From assembly GCF_024763615.1 (NCBI RefSeq), contig NC_077222.1:8246001-8310000 (forward strand): a DNA stretch of 64,000 nucleotides, given 5' to 3'. A program made the position numbers and the translations under genes. This DNA is from Phlebotomus papatasi (taxonomy: Eukaryota > Arthropoda > Insecta > Diptera > Psychodidae). Of this stretch, positions 39,107 to 51,300 are shown piece by piece. Numbering within the stretch: the first letter of the stretch is position 1; every line of letters begins with the position of its first letter. Under the pieces are notes generated by a model. That model was not told the DNA's origin. It saw nothing but the letters and a program-made list of their open reading frames with translations, and did no database searches.

Positions 39107-39396
39107 TCATCGGGATTGGCACGAACTTGCTACACTGAGCGCTGAGAATCCCGACTGGAGGCTCGTCATGGATCCTTTGTAATTTGCTGAGCTCAGAATT
39201 TCATAGTGGTACATCAGATGGGCCACTTTGTCCGTGGACGGTGAGCAAGTCCACTGTAAAATGTACGTGCCAACAGTTGTCATAACATGGGAACCCTGGA
39301 CACTCTCTCTGTGGCGACAGAGAAGTGTTGGCTCCTCCTTGAAATAGGTTTTACCCTCTTCCAAGTTTGATCCATCAAACACGGAAGTGTAAAGAT
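39107..39396 (-). CDS. retm: retm exon 6 (GOLD end, stop)
   Basis: 95 codons plus TGA complete a split Asp codon and encode LYTSVFDGSNLEEGKTYF, LLCRHRESVQGSHV and GSMTSLQSGFSALSVAS, the conserved SEC14L1 tail. Confidence 0.95.
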
Positions 39397-42300
39397 CTGC
39401 AGGAAAAATTATCAAAACAATTTCAAGAGGAGGGAGATATTTCAATAAAGAAATTAACTTAAAAAAAGCGAAATAAGGTATTTTAGCTCAATTCAGCGCT
39501 CTAAAATCCAATTCAGCGCCTTTATTATCATTTTCATTTTGTTTTTCATCGTCTTATAAAATGAATCTGAAAAGAATTGAGAAATTCAGCGCTCTAAACC
39601 TCAATTCAGCAACTCTATTTTCTCACTGAATGGACTATATTACGACTTTTAAAACATTGTCCCCAAATTCAGCGACTTTATTGCCATTTTGGCCATTTTC
39701 ATTAGAATATATTATACTAATAAGATTTTATCTTCCTATAAAATGAATCTAAAAATAAATGAGAAATTCAGCGCTCTAAATCACAATTCAGCAACTCAAT
39801 ATTTCTATCAAATGGGTTCTTTTAGATCTTTTTGAAGTTTATCACCAAATTCAGCGCATTAAAAATCAATTCAGCAACTCTATCACCGTCATCATTACAA
39901 TATATTTAACTTACTAGGTGTTTTCATCATTGCTTTCAATGAATCAGATAAGAATTGATAACCGCAGTGCTCTAAAAGTCAATTCAGCAACACTATCGTC
40001 CCTTTGAATGGAATGTATTAGATCTTTTAGAATTTCTTCACCAAATTCAGCGACTTTTTTCATTTTTAAATGGAATATATTTTACTAATAAGATAATTTT
40101 ATAGTTTGTGTAGAATTAATCAGAAAAGAATTGAGATGTTCAACGCCCTAAAATATATTTCGGAAGTTTTATCTTTCAATGGAATGTAAAAACTAACTAT
40201 ATTAGGTTTTTTGGAAGTTGGTTATCAAATTCAGCGACTTTATTTTCATTCTCATTAGAATATATTTTAATAATAAGACGCTTTTATCTTTGAATTAAAT
40301 AAATTTGAAGAGAATTGAGATATTCAGCGCTCTAAAATTCAATTCAGCAGCTCTTGTTATAAGCTGCATTTTCTTTTGATTTATGAAATTTTATTTCTTT
40401 TTTAACAGCTTTAAGAAAATTGTTTTTCAAGTTCAGTGAATTTAAAATCAATTCAAATTTTTTTTCTTCAAAATCACAATGAAGATTAAAAATACTTTTT
40501 GTTAAATAGGCGTTTTGATTTTAGTTTTCAAATAATTTAAAAGAAAAATTACGAATTCAGAGTTCTTAATTCTAATTCAACAACTTTACGTTTTCACTCG
40601 ATCAATTTTTCTATTATCAATGAGATTTAATTTCTTTTCAAATATCTTTAGGAAGGTTGTTGTCATATTCAGCACATTTAAAATCAATTCAGGAAACTTA
40701 TAACTTATAACTTTCCCTATTCAGCGTTTTTTTATTATAATTTTTAATACACCTCAAAACTGATTTATTTTACCGAGCCATTGAAACTGAATTCCGTAGA
40801 AGCAATATACTTCTTTGATCAGTAGTTCAGCTCCATTGGAAAAACTTCCAAGGCTAGCATTTTCAAATTCAGCAGTTTTCCACTTTTTAATTCATCTTTA
40901 TATTGTTTTGTTTTATCAAGCCACTGACATTTAATTCTGTACAAGATTTTACAGAACTAAAATGCTTCTACGGAAAATTTCTCAGTGCTTTGACCAGCAA
41001 TTCAGCGCCGCTGCAATAATTTTAAAGGGTTACTTTTTTAAATTCAGCACTTTTTCACTTTTTAATTCACTTTTACATCGCATTATTTTACCCTGTCATA
41101 AGAACTAATACCTAATTGAACCAAATATTTTCAAGTAAAGGCTTTTTGAGGTCCTTTCTTAGAATTCAGCGCCATTGCAATAATTTCCAAGGCTTACTTT
41201 TTTTAATTCAGCACTTTTTCAATCTTTCATCCACCTTTACATCGCTTTACTTTATCATGTCATTAGAATTTGTTCCTAATTGAATAAGATATTTTCAAGT
41301 AAAGGCTTTTTGAGGCCTTTTCTTAGAAATTCAGCGCCATTGCAATAATTTCCAAGGCTCACTTCTTTAAATTCAGCACTTTTTCACTCCTAAATCCACC
41401 TTTACATCGCTTTATTTTACCGTGACATTAGAATTTGTTCCTAATTGAATAAGATATTTTCAAGTAAAGGCTTTTTGAGACCTTTCCTTAGAAATTCAGC
41501 GCCATTGCAATCATTTTCAAGGCTTACTTTTTTAAATTCAGCACTTTTTCACTCTTTCATCCACCTTTACATCGCTTTATTTTACGTGTCATTAGAATTT
41601 GTTCCTAATTGAATAAGATATTTTAAAGTAAAGGCTTTTTGAGGCCTTTCCTTAGAATTCAGCGCCGTTACAATAATTTCCAATGCTTACTTTTTTAAAT
41701 TCAGCACTTTTTCACTCTTTCATCCACCTTTACATCGCTTTACTTTACCGTATCATAAGAATTGGTTTCTAATTGAACGAAATATTTTCAAGTAAAGGTT
41801 TTTTAAGGCCCTTCCTTAGAAATTCAGCGCCATTGCAATAATTTTCAAGGCTTACTTTTTCAAATTCAGCACTTTCCTATTTTTTAATTCACTTTTGCAT
41901 CGTTTTATTCCACCAATTTATTATAACTGAATTCTAATTGCGCGAAATACTCTTAAGTAAGGCAATTCAGCGGTATCACATTTATTTTAAAACAGCATAA
42001 ATTTTCAAATTCAGCAATTTAAAAATTCTTATTTTTACTTTTAAATTGTTTTAGTTGATTGAGGTTTTATGAACTATTTTTTTGGTGAACTTTTTAAGTT
42101 GGTAGTGCAATTCAGCGCTAAAATTTCTATTTTTTTTTTTAAATTCAGCGCTTTAATTTTTTTGCTGAAAGATTTATTAGCGTATTCAGCGCTTTGAACT
42201 TCATTTAAATAACTTCTATGATTGAGTTTTAAGTTATTCAGCGCTTTTGGGGCTAATTCAGCAGCTTTAAAGTACCTTAAAAGTCTTGTTAAAAAAATAT

Positions 42301-45300
42301 ATAAGTGTACTAACCTCCAGTTTGGCAGATGGTTTCTATTGTCCGAAATACTGTGAAATAAACATCCACATTGAGGACATCAAAGTCCCAAGTCAAAACA
42401 CTTTTGGGATCGTCATTCTTTATCACAAGCTCAAAAAATTGATTAGCTCTCAAGTCCACTGATTTATACATATCCTGATGGGGATGTGGTGCTGTTTCTT
42501 CACCACTTCCTCCACTCTCCATTGCTGATCTGTACAGACTCTTAGGCACCAGGCCGCCTTCATGGATCAGTGTCTGGAAAATGATTTATTTAACCGAGAT
42601 TAGGATTCGTTATCCTGAATCCCTTTTTTTCTCTACAGAATAGAATGATTTTTTTGTGTAATGTCTTAAACACAGAATTAAGAAAAAAAAACTAAAATTA
42701 AATAATAAAAAAGAAAGAAAAAAAATGAAAAACCAATTCTACTTGAACAATGTTGGCAATTGAATGGATTTTGCTAGAAATATTTCACAAAGTTAATGCT
42801 ATTTTTTTTCAAAGAAAAATTATTTTTAAAAAATCCTTCATGAAATATTTCAATCATATTTTTTTTACATTTCGTGAAAAGTTGCAACACTACAAAATGA
42901 TCTCTTTTATTCACTATACTAAAAATGTGGAGAGGCTCCAATTTGTGGTGATGGGATGAAAGTGACCACAGGTTGATTCAGAAGGTTACGACAAAAAATG
43001 TTTCTGATGTTTTATTTACAACTTGTTATTCTTTGTTAATTACAGCGACTGCGACATATTCACAGAGCTCTACTTCTTGGTATTCTATTAGCACTTACGT
43101 AATTTGCACAAGTTGTAAACAAAATCTTTTGTAAAAAAAGGTGATCAGGTCGGAAAAGTCTCACGCAATTGTATTGGAAATTAAAATAATTGCACATATC
43201 TCATTTACCTTAATACTAATTGCTTAAGGCCTCTACACATTGTCAGCAATTTTCGTCAAAAATTGCATTTTTGACAGAATTTTGACGTTTCCACCTACAA
43301 CGCTGCAGACAATTTTCTTCAAGAAAGCCATTTTTGACGAAAATTGCTTCCAATGTGTAGATGCCTTTATTCAGGAAAATGTTTTTGAAATAAAATTTCA
43401 TCCGAATAAAAATCGTTTTTTTTTACGAGGAAATTACTGATCCAAAGAAAATTGCAGAATAAAAAAAATATTTTTAGCTAACTTTGCATTTAAAAAAATG
43501 CAAATTAAAATTTGCAAAGTGCAAAATGCTAAAAAGATTAAATATTTTCTTAATTTTTTTAATTAAATTTGCAAAATAATTTTTTTAATATGCAAAATAT
43601 TTTTAATAATACTTTTTTTTTTATTTTAAAATTTTTGTAAACTTAAATTTGCAAAGTGCAAAATGATAAAAGAAGAAATATTTACTTAATTTTTTTATTT
43701 ATTTAGGTGGCAAAATAGATTTCTTGATTTGCAAAATATTTTGTGACAATCTTTTCTAATATATAAATTTTTGGAAATTCAAATTTGCAAACTGGCAAAA
43801 ATAATTACTTTAAATTTTTATTTATTACTTTGCAAAATACATTTTTCAAAATTGCTACTTTCAACTTATTTTCAAAATTACTTCGTGTTCACTGAGAAAA
43901 AAGAGGATGCGATTAACCTTTTTCCTCATAACTTTAACACTTTTTAGGTGTAAAAATATATCAACATATTTTAATGTTAATTTTACACATTTTTAAGGGT
44001 AAAATTAACATGAAAAAGGGTAACTTTAACCCCCAATACACCTAAAAAAGGTAATATTTACACCGATTTTGGATCAATACTGCAGTGTAAAATTAACATT
44101 TCCGGAATGTTATTTTAACTTTTTCGGATTTCTCTCAGTCAGTGTTATTTTCAAAATTTTTAAATTTTTGGAAATTTAAATTTGGAAAGCACCAAAATAT
44201 TTATTTTAATTTTATTGCTTATTAGTTTACAAAATAAATTTCTTAAATTGTAAATTTTTTTTTTAACTATCGAAACTTGTAAACTTTGATTTTCAAAGTG
44301 CAAAATGTTTTTTTGTTGTTTTAAAAAATTGATTTCTCAATTAAAATTTTTTCTTTTGAAATGAAATATCAAAAAAAAAATTTGCAATTCTTTTTTAATC
44401 TCTTTCCAAATTTTAAATTTTTTTTGAAAAATTAAATTTACAAAACGAGTAGAATAATAAAAATATTTAATATATTTTTATTAGGTCTTTCAGCTTTTTT
44501 AAAAAGGTTCTGAAGAAGTGATTTTTTAATTGCAAAGTATATAAAATTGCTTTTGAAATCAACTTTTTAATCTTTAATTTAAAAATATTTCTATTAAGAC
44601 TTTTACTAATCTTTGAAATTTTTGAAAATTTAAATTTACAATTAACAAATTGATAAAAATTACTTTTGATTAAGTACTTTTAGTTTTCATTACGTTTTTT
44701 TTTTAATATTTATGGTTTGAAAACTGATTTGAGTCAGATTTTGGAATTTCGGTCTAAAAACTTTCTTGTTCTTCTTCATGTTTTTATTGGCCGACGTTTC
44801 GATCCTTGGTTGGGACCTTCTTTAGGAATCGAAACGTCTGCCAATAAAAACATAAAGAAGAACAAGAAAGTTTTTAGACCGAAATTCCAAAATCTGACTC
44901 ATATCATCCTAACGGTCGACTCTCAACATTGAAAACTGATTTTTTTAAAAAAATTTTTTGATAGCAAAGGACATAAAACAGCTTTTCAAATGCTATCATT
45001 TATTTTTTTTTACAACTAAACTAAACTAAACTAAATAATATTGTATTTGGAAAATAGCTTTATCAAAAACTATCTAAATTGTTAAACTTTTGCAAACTAT
45101 GATTTGCAAAGTGCAAAATGGTGAAAGAAATATTATATTCATTTTGATTTTTTTGTTTAATTATTTCCAAATTTTTTTTCTATTGCAGTTTTTGAAATTG
45201 CAAAATATTTTCCTCAGACTTTTTAACTTAATTTTAAAATTTTTGCAAAGCGCCAAATAGTAAAAAATATTATATTTTTTTTCATTAAGTATTTTTAATT

Positions 45301-48300
45301 TTTGTTTTAAACTATGTGAAAGTGATTTATTAATTGCAAAGTATACTGAAAGGAATCATTTAGCAATTAAGAATTATAATTCTTGCTTCATCATGTGTTA
45401 ACTTTGCAGATTTTTTGACTTTCTTAAGTGCTAATAAAACGAAAACAATTTTTGAAATTATCGTTTTTTTTTTTCAAAATGAAAGGTATAAGTCAAAAAC
45501 CATCATTTTAAAAACATTTTGAGAACTTTCAAATGCTTTTACAAACTAAATTTTGCAAATTATCGAACACTGATATTGCCTTTGGGCTATTTTTTATTAG
45601 AATGTTAACTTTTAAAATTGTAAAGTGTAAAGCACTAAGTAAAATTACTTGGCAAAATAAATAGTAATCGAAAGGTCTTTAGTTTAATCCTGAATAAAGG
45701 TAAGAATTTTTCCTATCTCTTTTTTGGTCATAATTGAGGATAATTGATTTTACCAATTTGCAAAGTACAAAAAAAATCCCTTAAGAAAGAGCAAAAACCT
45801 TTTAAAATGAAAAATTGTAAATTAGAGAATCCCTTTTTTCTTCAAAAAATAAACTATTACACTGAGAAAAAACGGGTGTGCGATTAACTTTTTTTTCCTT
45901 ATAACTTTAACCTTTTTAGGTGTAAAAATACATCAACATTTTTTAATCTTAATTTTACACCTTTTTAAGGATAAAATTAACATGAAAGAGTGTATCTTAA
46001 AACCCTAATACACCTAAAAAGCATAATATTTACACCGATTTCGGATCAATATTGCAGGGTAAAATAAACATTTCCGGAATGTTATTTTAATTTTTTCAGA
46101 TTTCTCTCAGTGTAAGAGCTTAATTACCCTTTGCAAATTATTGCAAAGTTTCAATTTAGATTTAAAAATCTTTTAAATTCGATTGACTTAACCTGAGAAT
46201 ACAGAAATTTGTTTTTTTCAAATTGAAAAGTGCAAAACAAAATCTATAAAAATGAAAAGTTGCAAATTAACTTTCTCTTAAATAAAACTACACTGAGAAA
46301 AAAACGGAGGTGCGATTAACTTTTTTTCCTCATAATTTTAACACCTTTTAGGTGTAAAAATATACCAACATTTTTTAATGTTAAATTTACACCTTTTGAA
46401 GGCTAAAAATAACATGAAAAAGGGTAACTTTAACCCCCAATACACCTAAAAAGGGTAATATTAACACCGATTTTGGATCAATACTGCAGGGTAAAATTAA
46501 CATTTCCGGAATGTTATTTTAACTTTTTCGGATTTCTCTCAGTGATTGACACGATTGAGACATTAATTACACTTTGCAAATATTTAATTTTTGCAAATGC
46601 AAAGTTTAAACTAAATAATTCATTTTTTTTTTAAAAATTCCAATAAAATTGCGTTTGATTTTCAAGTTTGATCATCCTTAATTTTGATTCAATAGAAAAG
46701 TAGAAAAGCTACAAAACTATGTATATAATAAAATTGTATATAAACTGCAATGTATTGAATTTTTAGTGAAGTGACTTGATAAATTTTAACACAGAGATTT
46801 ATCTTTGTATTTACTTTTTTTTCTAACAGAAAGTAAAAATTTTCTTTTTTTTGCACTATTCTCTGTGAGCAGAACGTCAAATTGATGAGTTTCAAATTTT
46901 TAGTGTAATAATAAATATTTGAATATATAAAAAATTGAGAATAAATTGCAAATTACGATAGTTTCACTCTTACACAGTTACAAGATAGAGTGTAACAACG
47001 CGTGAAGAAATTCGTTGAAATCATCCCGAAACCATTAGTTGGAAATCCAGTCTAATATAGAAAGTATAATAAACCAAATTAAAATCCCCCAATCATAATA
47101 TATACTCCATTTGCGTGTTCAATACTAGAATTATAAAGATATATTTAAAGTTATAAGAAAAAAACATCTAAGGAAAGCTCAATTAGTAAACAGAAAAATT
47201 AAATATTTTGAGTAATTAAATTTAGTAAAAAACAAAAATTGTTTTGGGGGACTTACCGTGGAGGGGCCTCCTAGGAAATCTGGAATGATTTCTGATGGTA
47301 AGTAGCGTTCCAGGCCATCGTCTGGATGGAGGCAGTTCTGTCCTCCGTAAAAGAGGAATTTGGAACGGGTGTTTTCATCTAAAAGAATCGATTTTGAAAA
47401 CAATCATCAGTAGATTGATTTAAAAAATGTGTTAAAAAATTAAATATTTTATATAACATCTTTTTTATAAATCAATAAAACTTTTCAAAATAAAGATAAG
47501 TTTTTATAAACTGAAGTTAAAGTTGGTTTTTTGAATATTTGAAAATAAAAAAAACAATGATTTTAATAAAATTTTGAAGTAGAGAATAATCAAAATTTAA
47601 TTAGTTTTTTTTAATAAAATGTTGATTAGCTTATTTTTAAATTAAAGAAAACGGATATTAGAGTAGATAGAATTTTCTTTTCCAACCACCCTTAAAAAAT
47701 TACCCTAAAATTTACTTTATCTTATAAATTCAATAGAATGATGAGCTTTTCTTTTTGTTGGAAATTCCGATAAAGAAAATTGTGTTTTTTTATGTGTTTT
47801 AAAACCTAATCTTTGATTAATTTTGCGGACTCGTAAATTGTAAGCCCTCTAAAGGCATCAAGAAGACTTTTTCTTGAAGAAAATACCAGAAAATGTATCA
47901 AAAATTGTATGGAAAATATCTTTAGGATCTCAAAAGTGTCTCTACAGTTTCTTTAAAAAATTATCAAAAAATTGCTGCCCCGATTTTGATTATTTGGGAC
48001 AGACGTGGAAAGCTTTAGTGATTCCCCAATAGATTTTCCAAGACGATATTGCAATTTTCTTTGAGAAATGATCAAAAGCTTCTCCAAAGTCTTCCCAAAA
48101 TTTCATTTTGAAATTTTTAATATTAGATTTTGGTTAATGTTTCTTTAGAAAATTCATGATTAATCCATTTTTAATACAAATTCAATGATTTCAGATTTTT
48201 TAAAAAGCTCATAAGAATCTATCCAGAATGTCCTGAATGTCTTTAAAGGTGAGCAAAATCTTAATACTCCTGAATTATTTATACCGTTATTTTTTTTTAC

Positions 48301-51300
48301 AAATTCTCTTTGATTCTTTTCAAAAAGAATTAAAGATTACTTAATTGATTTTTGTCAAGTCTTAAAGAATTATCCGACCTCTAAATTGCTTTGTGGGGAA
48401 TTCCAATTCGGATAATTCGAATTTCTGGAATTTTTAAAAAGATTTTTAATATTCGCAAAATATTTGTAATATCCGTAAAATATTCGTAAATACTTTCCAG
48501 GTGAGGTTCTTAATAATTTCATCCACCTAATCTAATATTACGAATAAAAAGCGCCCCGTAAAAAAATCCTCTCGAAGGAAATTTCATCAGGTGGCAAAGG
48601 AATTTTCCTCCACAAGTCTCCAAGATTACCTATCATAGGAATTCGAGTAGAATTGCTCGAGAAATTACACACTAAAGAGTGGAAATTTCTCAAGTAGATC
48701 ATAAGGCTTTCCATTGGAACTTTCTTCCTTCGGAAAACGTGGTAACTTCCTAGGGAATTTCGATGGAATTACTAGGGAAATTTCTATGTGTAGTTTCCAT
48801 TGTCGTTTTGTAGGATTTCCTACTGAAATTTCGATATTTACGTCCTGGTTTTTATCCCTAAAATCTCCGGCGATTTCAACAAGGAGAATTAGGGTGGAAT
48901 TACCCCGCTCAGGTGTCGACATTCTCCAAAGAGATCCCATTAAATTCCCTTGGAAAGTTTCCTTAAAAATTCCCTCAGAAAATTCGGTTGGTTCCCAGTG
49001 AATCCTCTTGAATTCAAGGGGAAATTCTATAGTGAAGTTTCTCCCGGAATTCTTGGAGATTTAAAGGGGACATTTCCTCCAAGTGATTGGGAAAATTTCC
49101 TGACCAATCCTAGAGGATTCCTCCAAATTTTCCGAGGAAAAGTCTCTGAAATTTCCAAACCATTCTCGAAGATTTCCCAGGGAAATCGAGGGGAAAATTC
49201 TCCCCGGAGATACATGGAAATTCCGTGCCGAGTTCAGGGAAAATCCTGGGAGAAATTTTGTAAAAGTTAAGTATATGCTTCGGGCGAGATGGTTTTCTGA
49301 TTGCAAAGTTCATATAGAACATCGAATATTTTATAAATTAATAGGGGAATTCAAAAAGCTGTGTAAGGGAGCACCATACTCTGACAAATATCGCTCGTAA
49401 GATTTGTAAAATCTCGTTGCCTTATATAGAAAAGTAACGAGATGTTTGGCTACCCCTGTCGACATAGGGATTTTTTGTAAAATCTTTTCATTTTCAACAA
49501 CCTGAGAAAGAATTTTCCACCGTTTTACTTTGGAGGTTGGTTACCAACACTAAGACGGCGGTGGCCGCAACCACACAAACATTGAAGTCTTTGTACACCT
49601 ATATCTCTGTCTAAATTTTTGCTTTCAAGAGCTCTAGCTCAAAAGCAGTATTTGAAATAAATGAAACAAGATATCTTGTTGATACCGGATACTCCACATT
49701 TTTTACTAATAATATACAAAATCTTGTAAAAGTTTTGTCAGTATTCTTTTTTTTTATTCACCAAAAAATGACGATTTTGTGGTCGGAAATTGTTTCTAAA
49801 GTCTTATTTAACAATTTTCTGCAGACAGCATACCTGCGTATAATTTCTATATATAACATAAAGCATGAAAAGTATGAATATTATCTCCATCAAATTGATG
49901 AACAATTTGACAGAAAATATTTCAGATATAAATCGACTTATTCTAGATTTTTTTACGAGATTGTTTACGAGATATTTTTTTCAGAGTACATATGATTCAT
50001 CAACTGAGTAACAAAAAGGAAAAAGTAAAAAGGAAAAAATTGAAGGGACCTAAAAGAAAAAGAAATACAAGAAGAGAAAAAAAATCAAAAAGGAAAGAAA
50101 AAAAATATTGGGATTTTTTTAATAATTTTTCCCTATGATTTTCCTAAGAATTATCCTCAAGTTTTTTCGATCTTTCCCCAAGAGTTTCCAGGGATTTCTT
50201 TGAGAAATTCCCCTAGTTTTTCCAACTCCTGACTTTTTCAGGTAAGTTTACGGGTACATCCCTAGGTAAATTCTCTTAGTTTTCCTCACCATTCTTGGGA
50301 AGTTCCCTGAGATTTCCTTAAGAAAAATTCCCGTTTTCCTGTGCCATGTTACCGGGGATTTCTCAAAGGGAGCCGGAGGGATATTCTCCCCTGAGATGAG
50401 GAAGTTTCCCTAGGAAGTTGCGTTACATGCCAATTCAGCTATGTTATTTGGTCTGCCCCTACTTTTCCCTAAGTACCCCGTCAAATAATTTCGTAAGATA
50501 TCTTTAAGATTTCTGCAGAAAATATCTACACCTCTGCCGAAAATCTGTCGAGAAATCTGTAGATATTCCTACGAATTTTATTTGAGCTTGGGACAAAATT
50601 CGTCAGAAATTTTTGCAGATTTTCTGATGAATGCTGTTGCATATTCTGACGAATTTCTGTAGATATTTTGCCGATTTTCTGTAGATTTTTCTACATTCCA
50701 GACTTTCCAAACAGCTGTGTCTGAAAAGATGGAATATTTTTCACTGAAGTTTGGAAAATTCAATAGAGTTATTCTTGGTGATATCACAGTGTTTATATGA
50801 ATAGAATAGAATAGAATATTTATTTGGTTAATGCCCCGGTTGAATGCAACAAGTTGGGACTATACAATATTATACATTTTAATATAAAAGACAGATATGT
50901 TTAGAACAAAAAGTATACAATCAGATGCTTAAGAAGACGAAAAAAAAAAATATATATAAAATAAAGAATTCTGCAACGCCGTGTTATAACTAGAGAATAG
51001 TGAAGTGATATCTTTAAACACAGTGTCGACCTAAATTTCGTGTTTTTTGCATCATTCGATTGGCGATTTTTAAGAAATTAGTATTTTTGCTCGCATCTTT
51101 TTAGTTATCTAAAACGTTTAATCGGTAATACTTGTTAAGCAGAGCATACCATTTTCTTTGTAACTTCTACAGTGTCTTGATAAATCAACAATATTTTTGT
51201 TGAGACAATAGAGACTATGCAGATTTCCAATGCAGAAATTCTGCCGAGAATCTGCAGATTTTCGGCAGAATTTCTGCCGAGAATCTGCAGATTTTCGGCA

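Larger units (their letters stand above)
43450..46650. repeat. degenerate AT-rich repeats with TTTGCAAAGTGCAAAATG
   Basis: The phrases AATTTGCAAAGTGCAAAATG and TTTGCAAAATATTTT recur irregularly over 3 kb, interrupted by MITEs. No clean period is seen. Confidence 0.6.
42574..47256 (-). other. retm intron 4, 4.7 kb
   Basis: The intron contains a GCCTCTACACATTG MITE (43226-43367), three CACTGAG MITEs, a hairpin element (44717-44942) and a loose TTTGCAAA array (43450-46650). Segments 42574-43200 and 46660-47256 are AT-rich without recognisable features. Confidence 0.75.

Noticed and set aside
39480..42270. CRISPR-like regular repeats
   Set aside because: The spacers are themselves repeated, the period varies, and the array lies in an animal gene intron; it is a tandem satellite.
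48665..49322. Six overlapping ORFs of 62-106 aa in several frames
   Set aside because: They arise from GGAAATTTC-type repeats that lack stops in many frames; the peptides are repetitive and resemble nothing.
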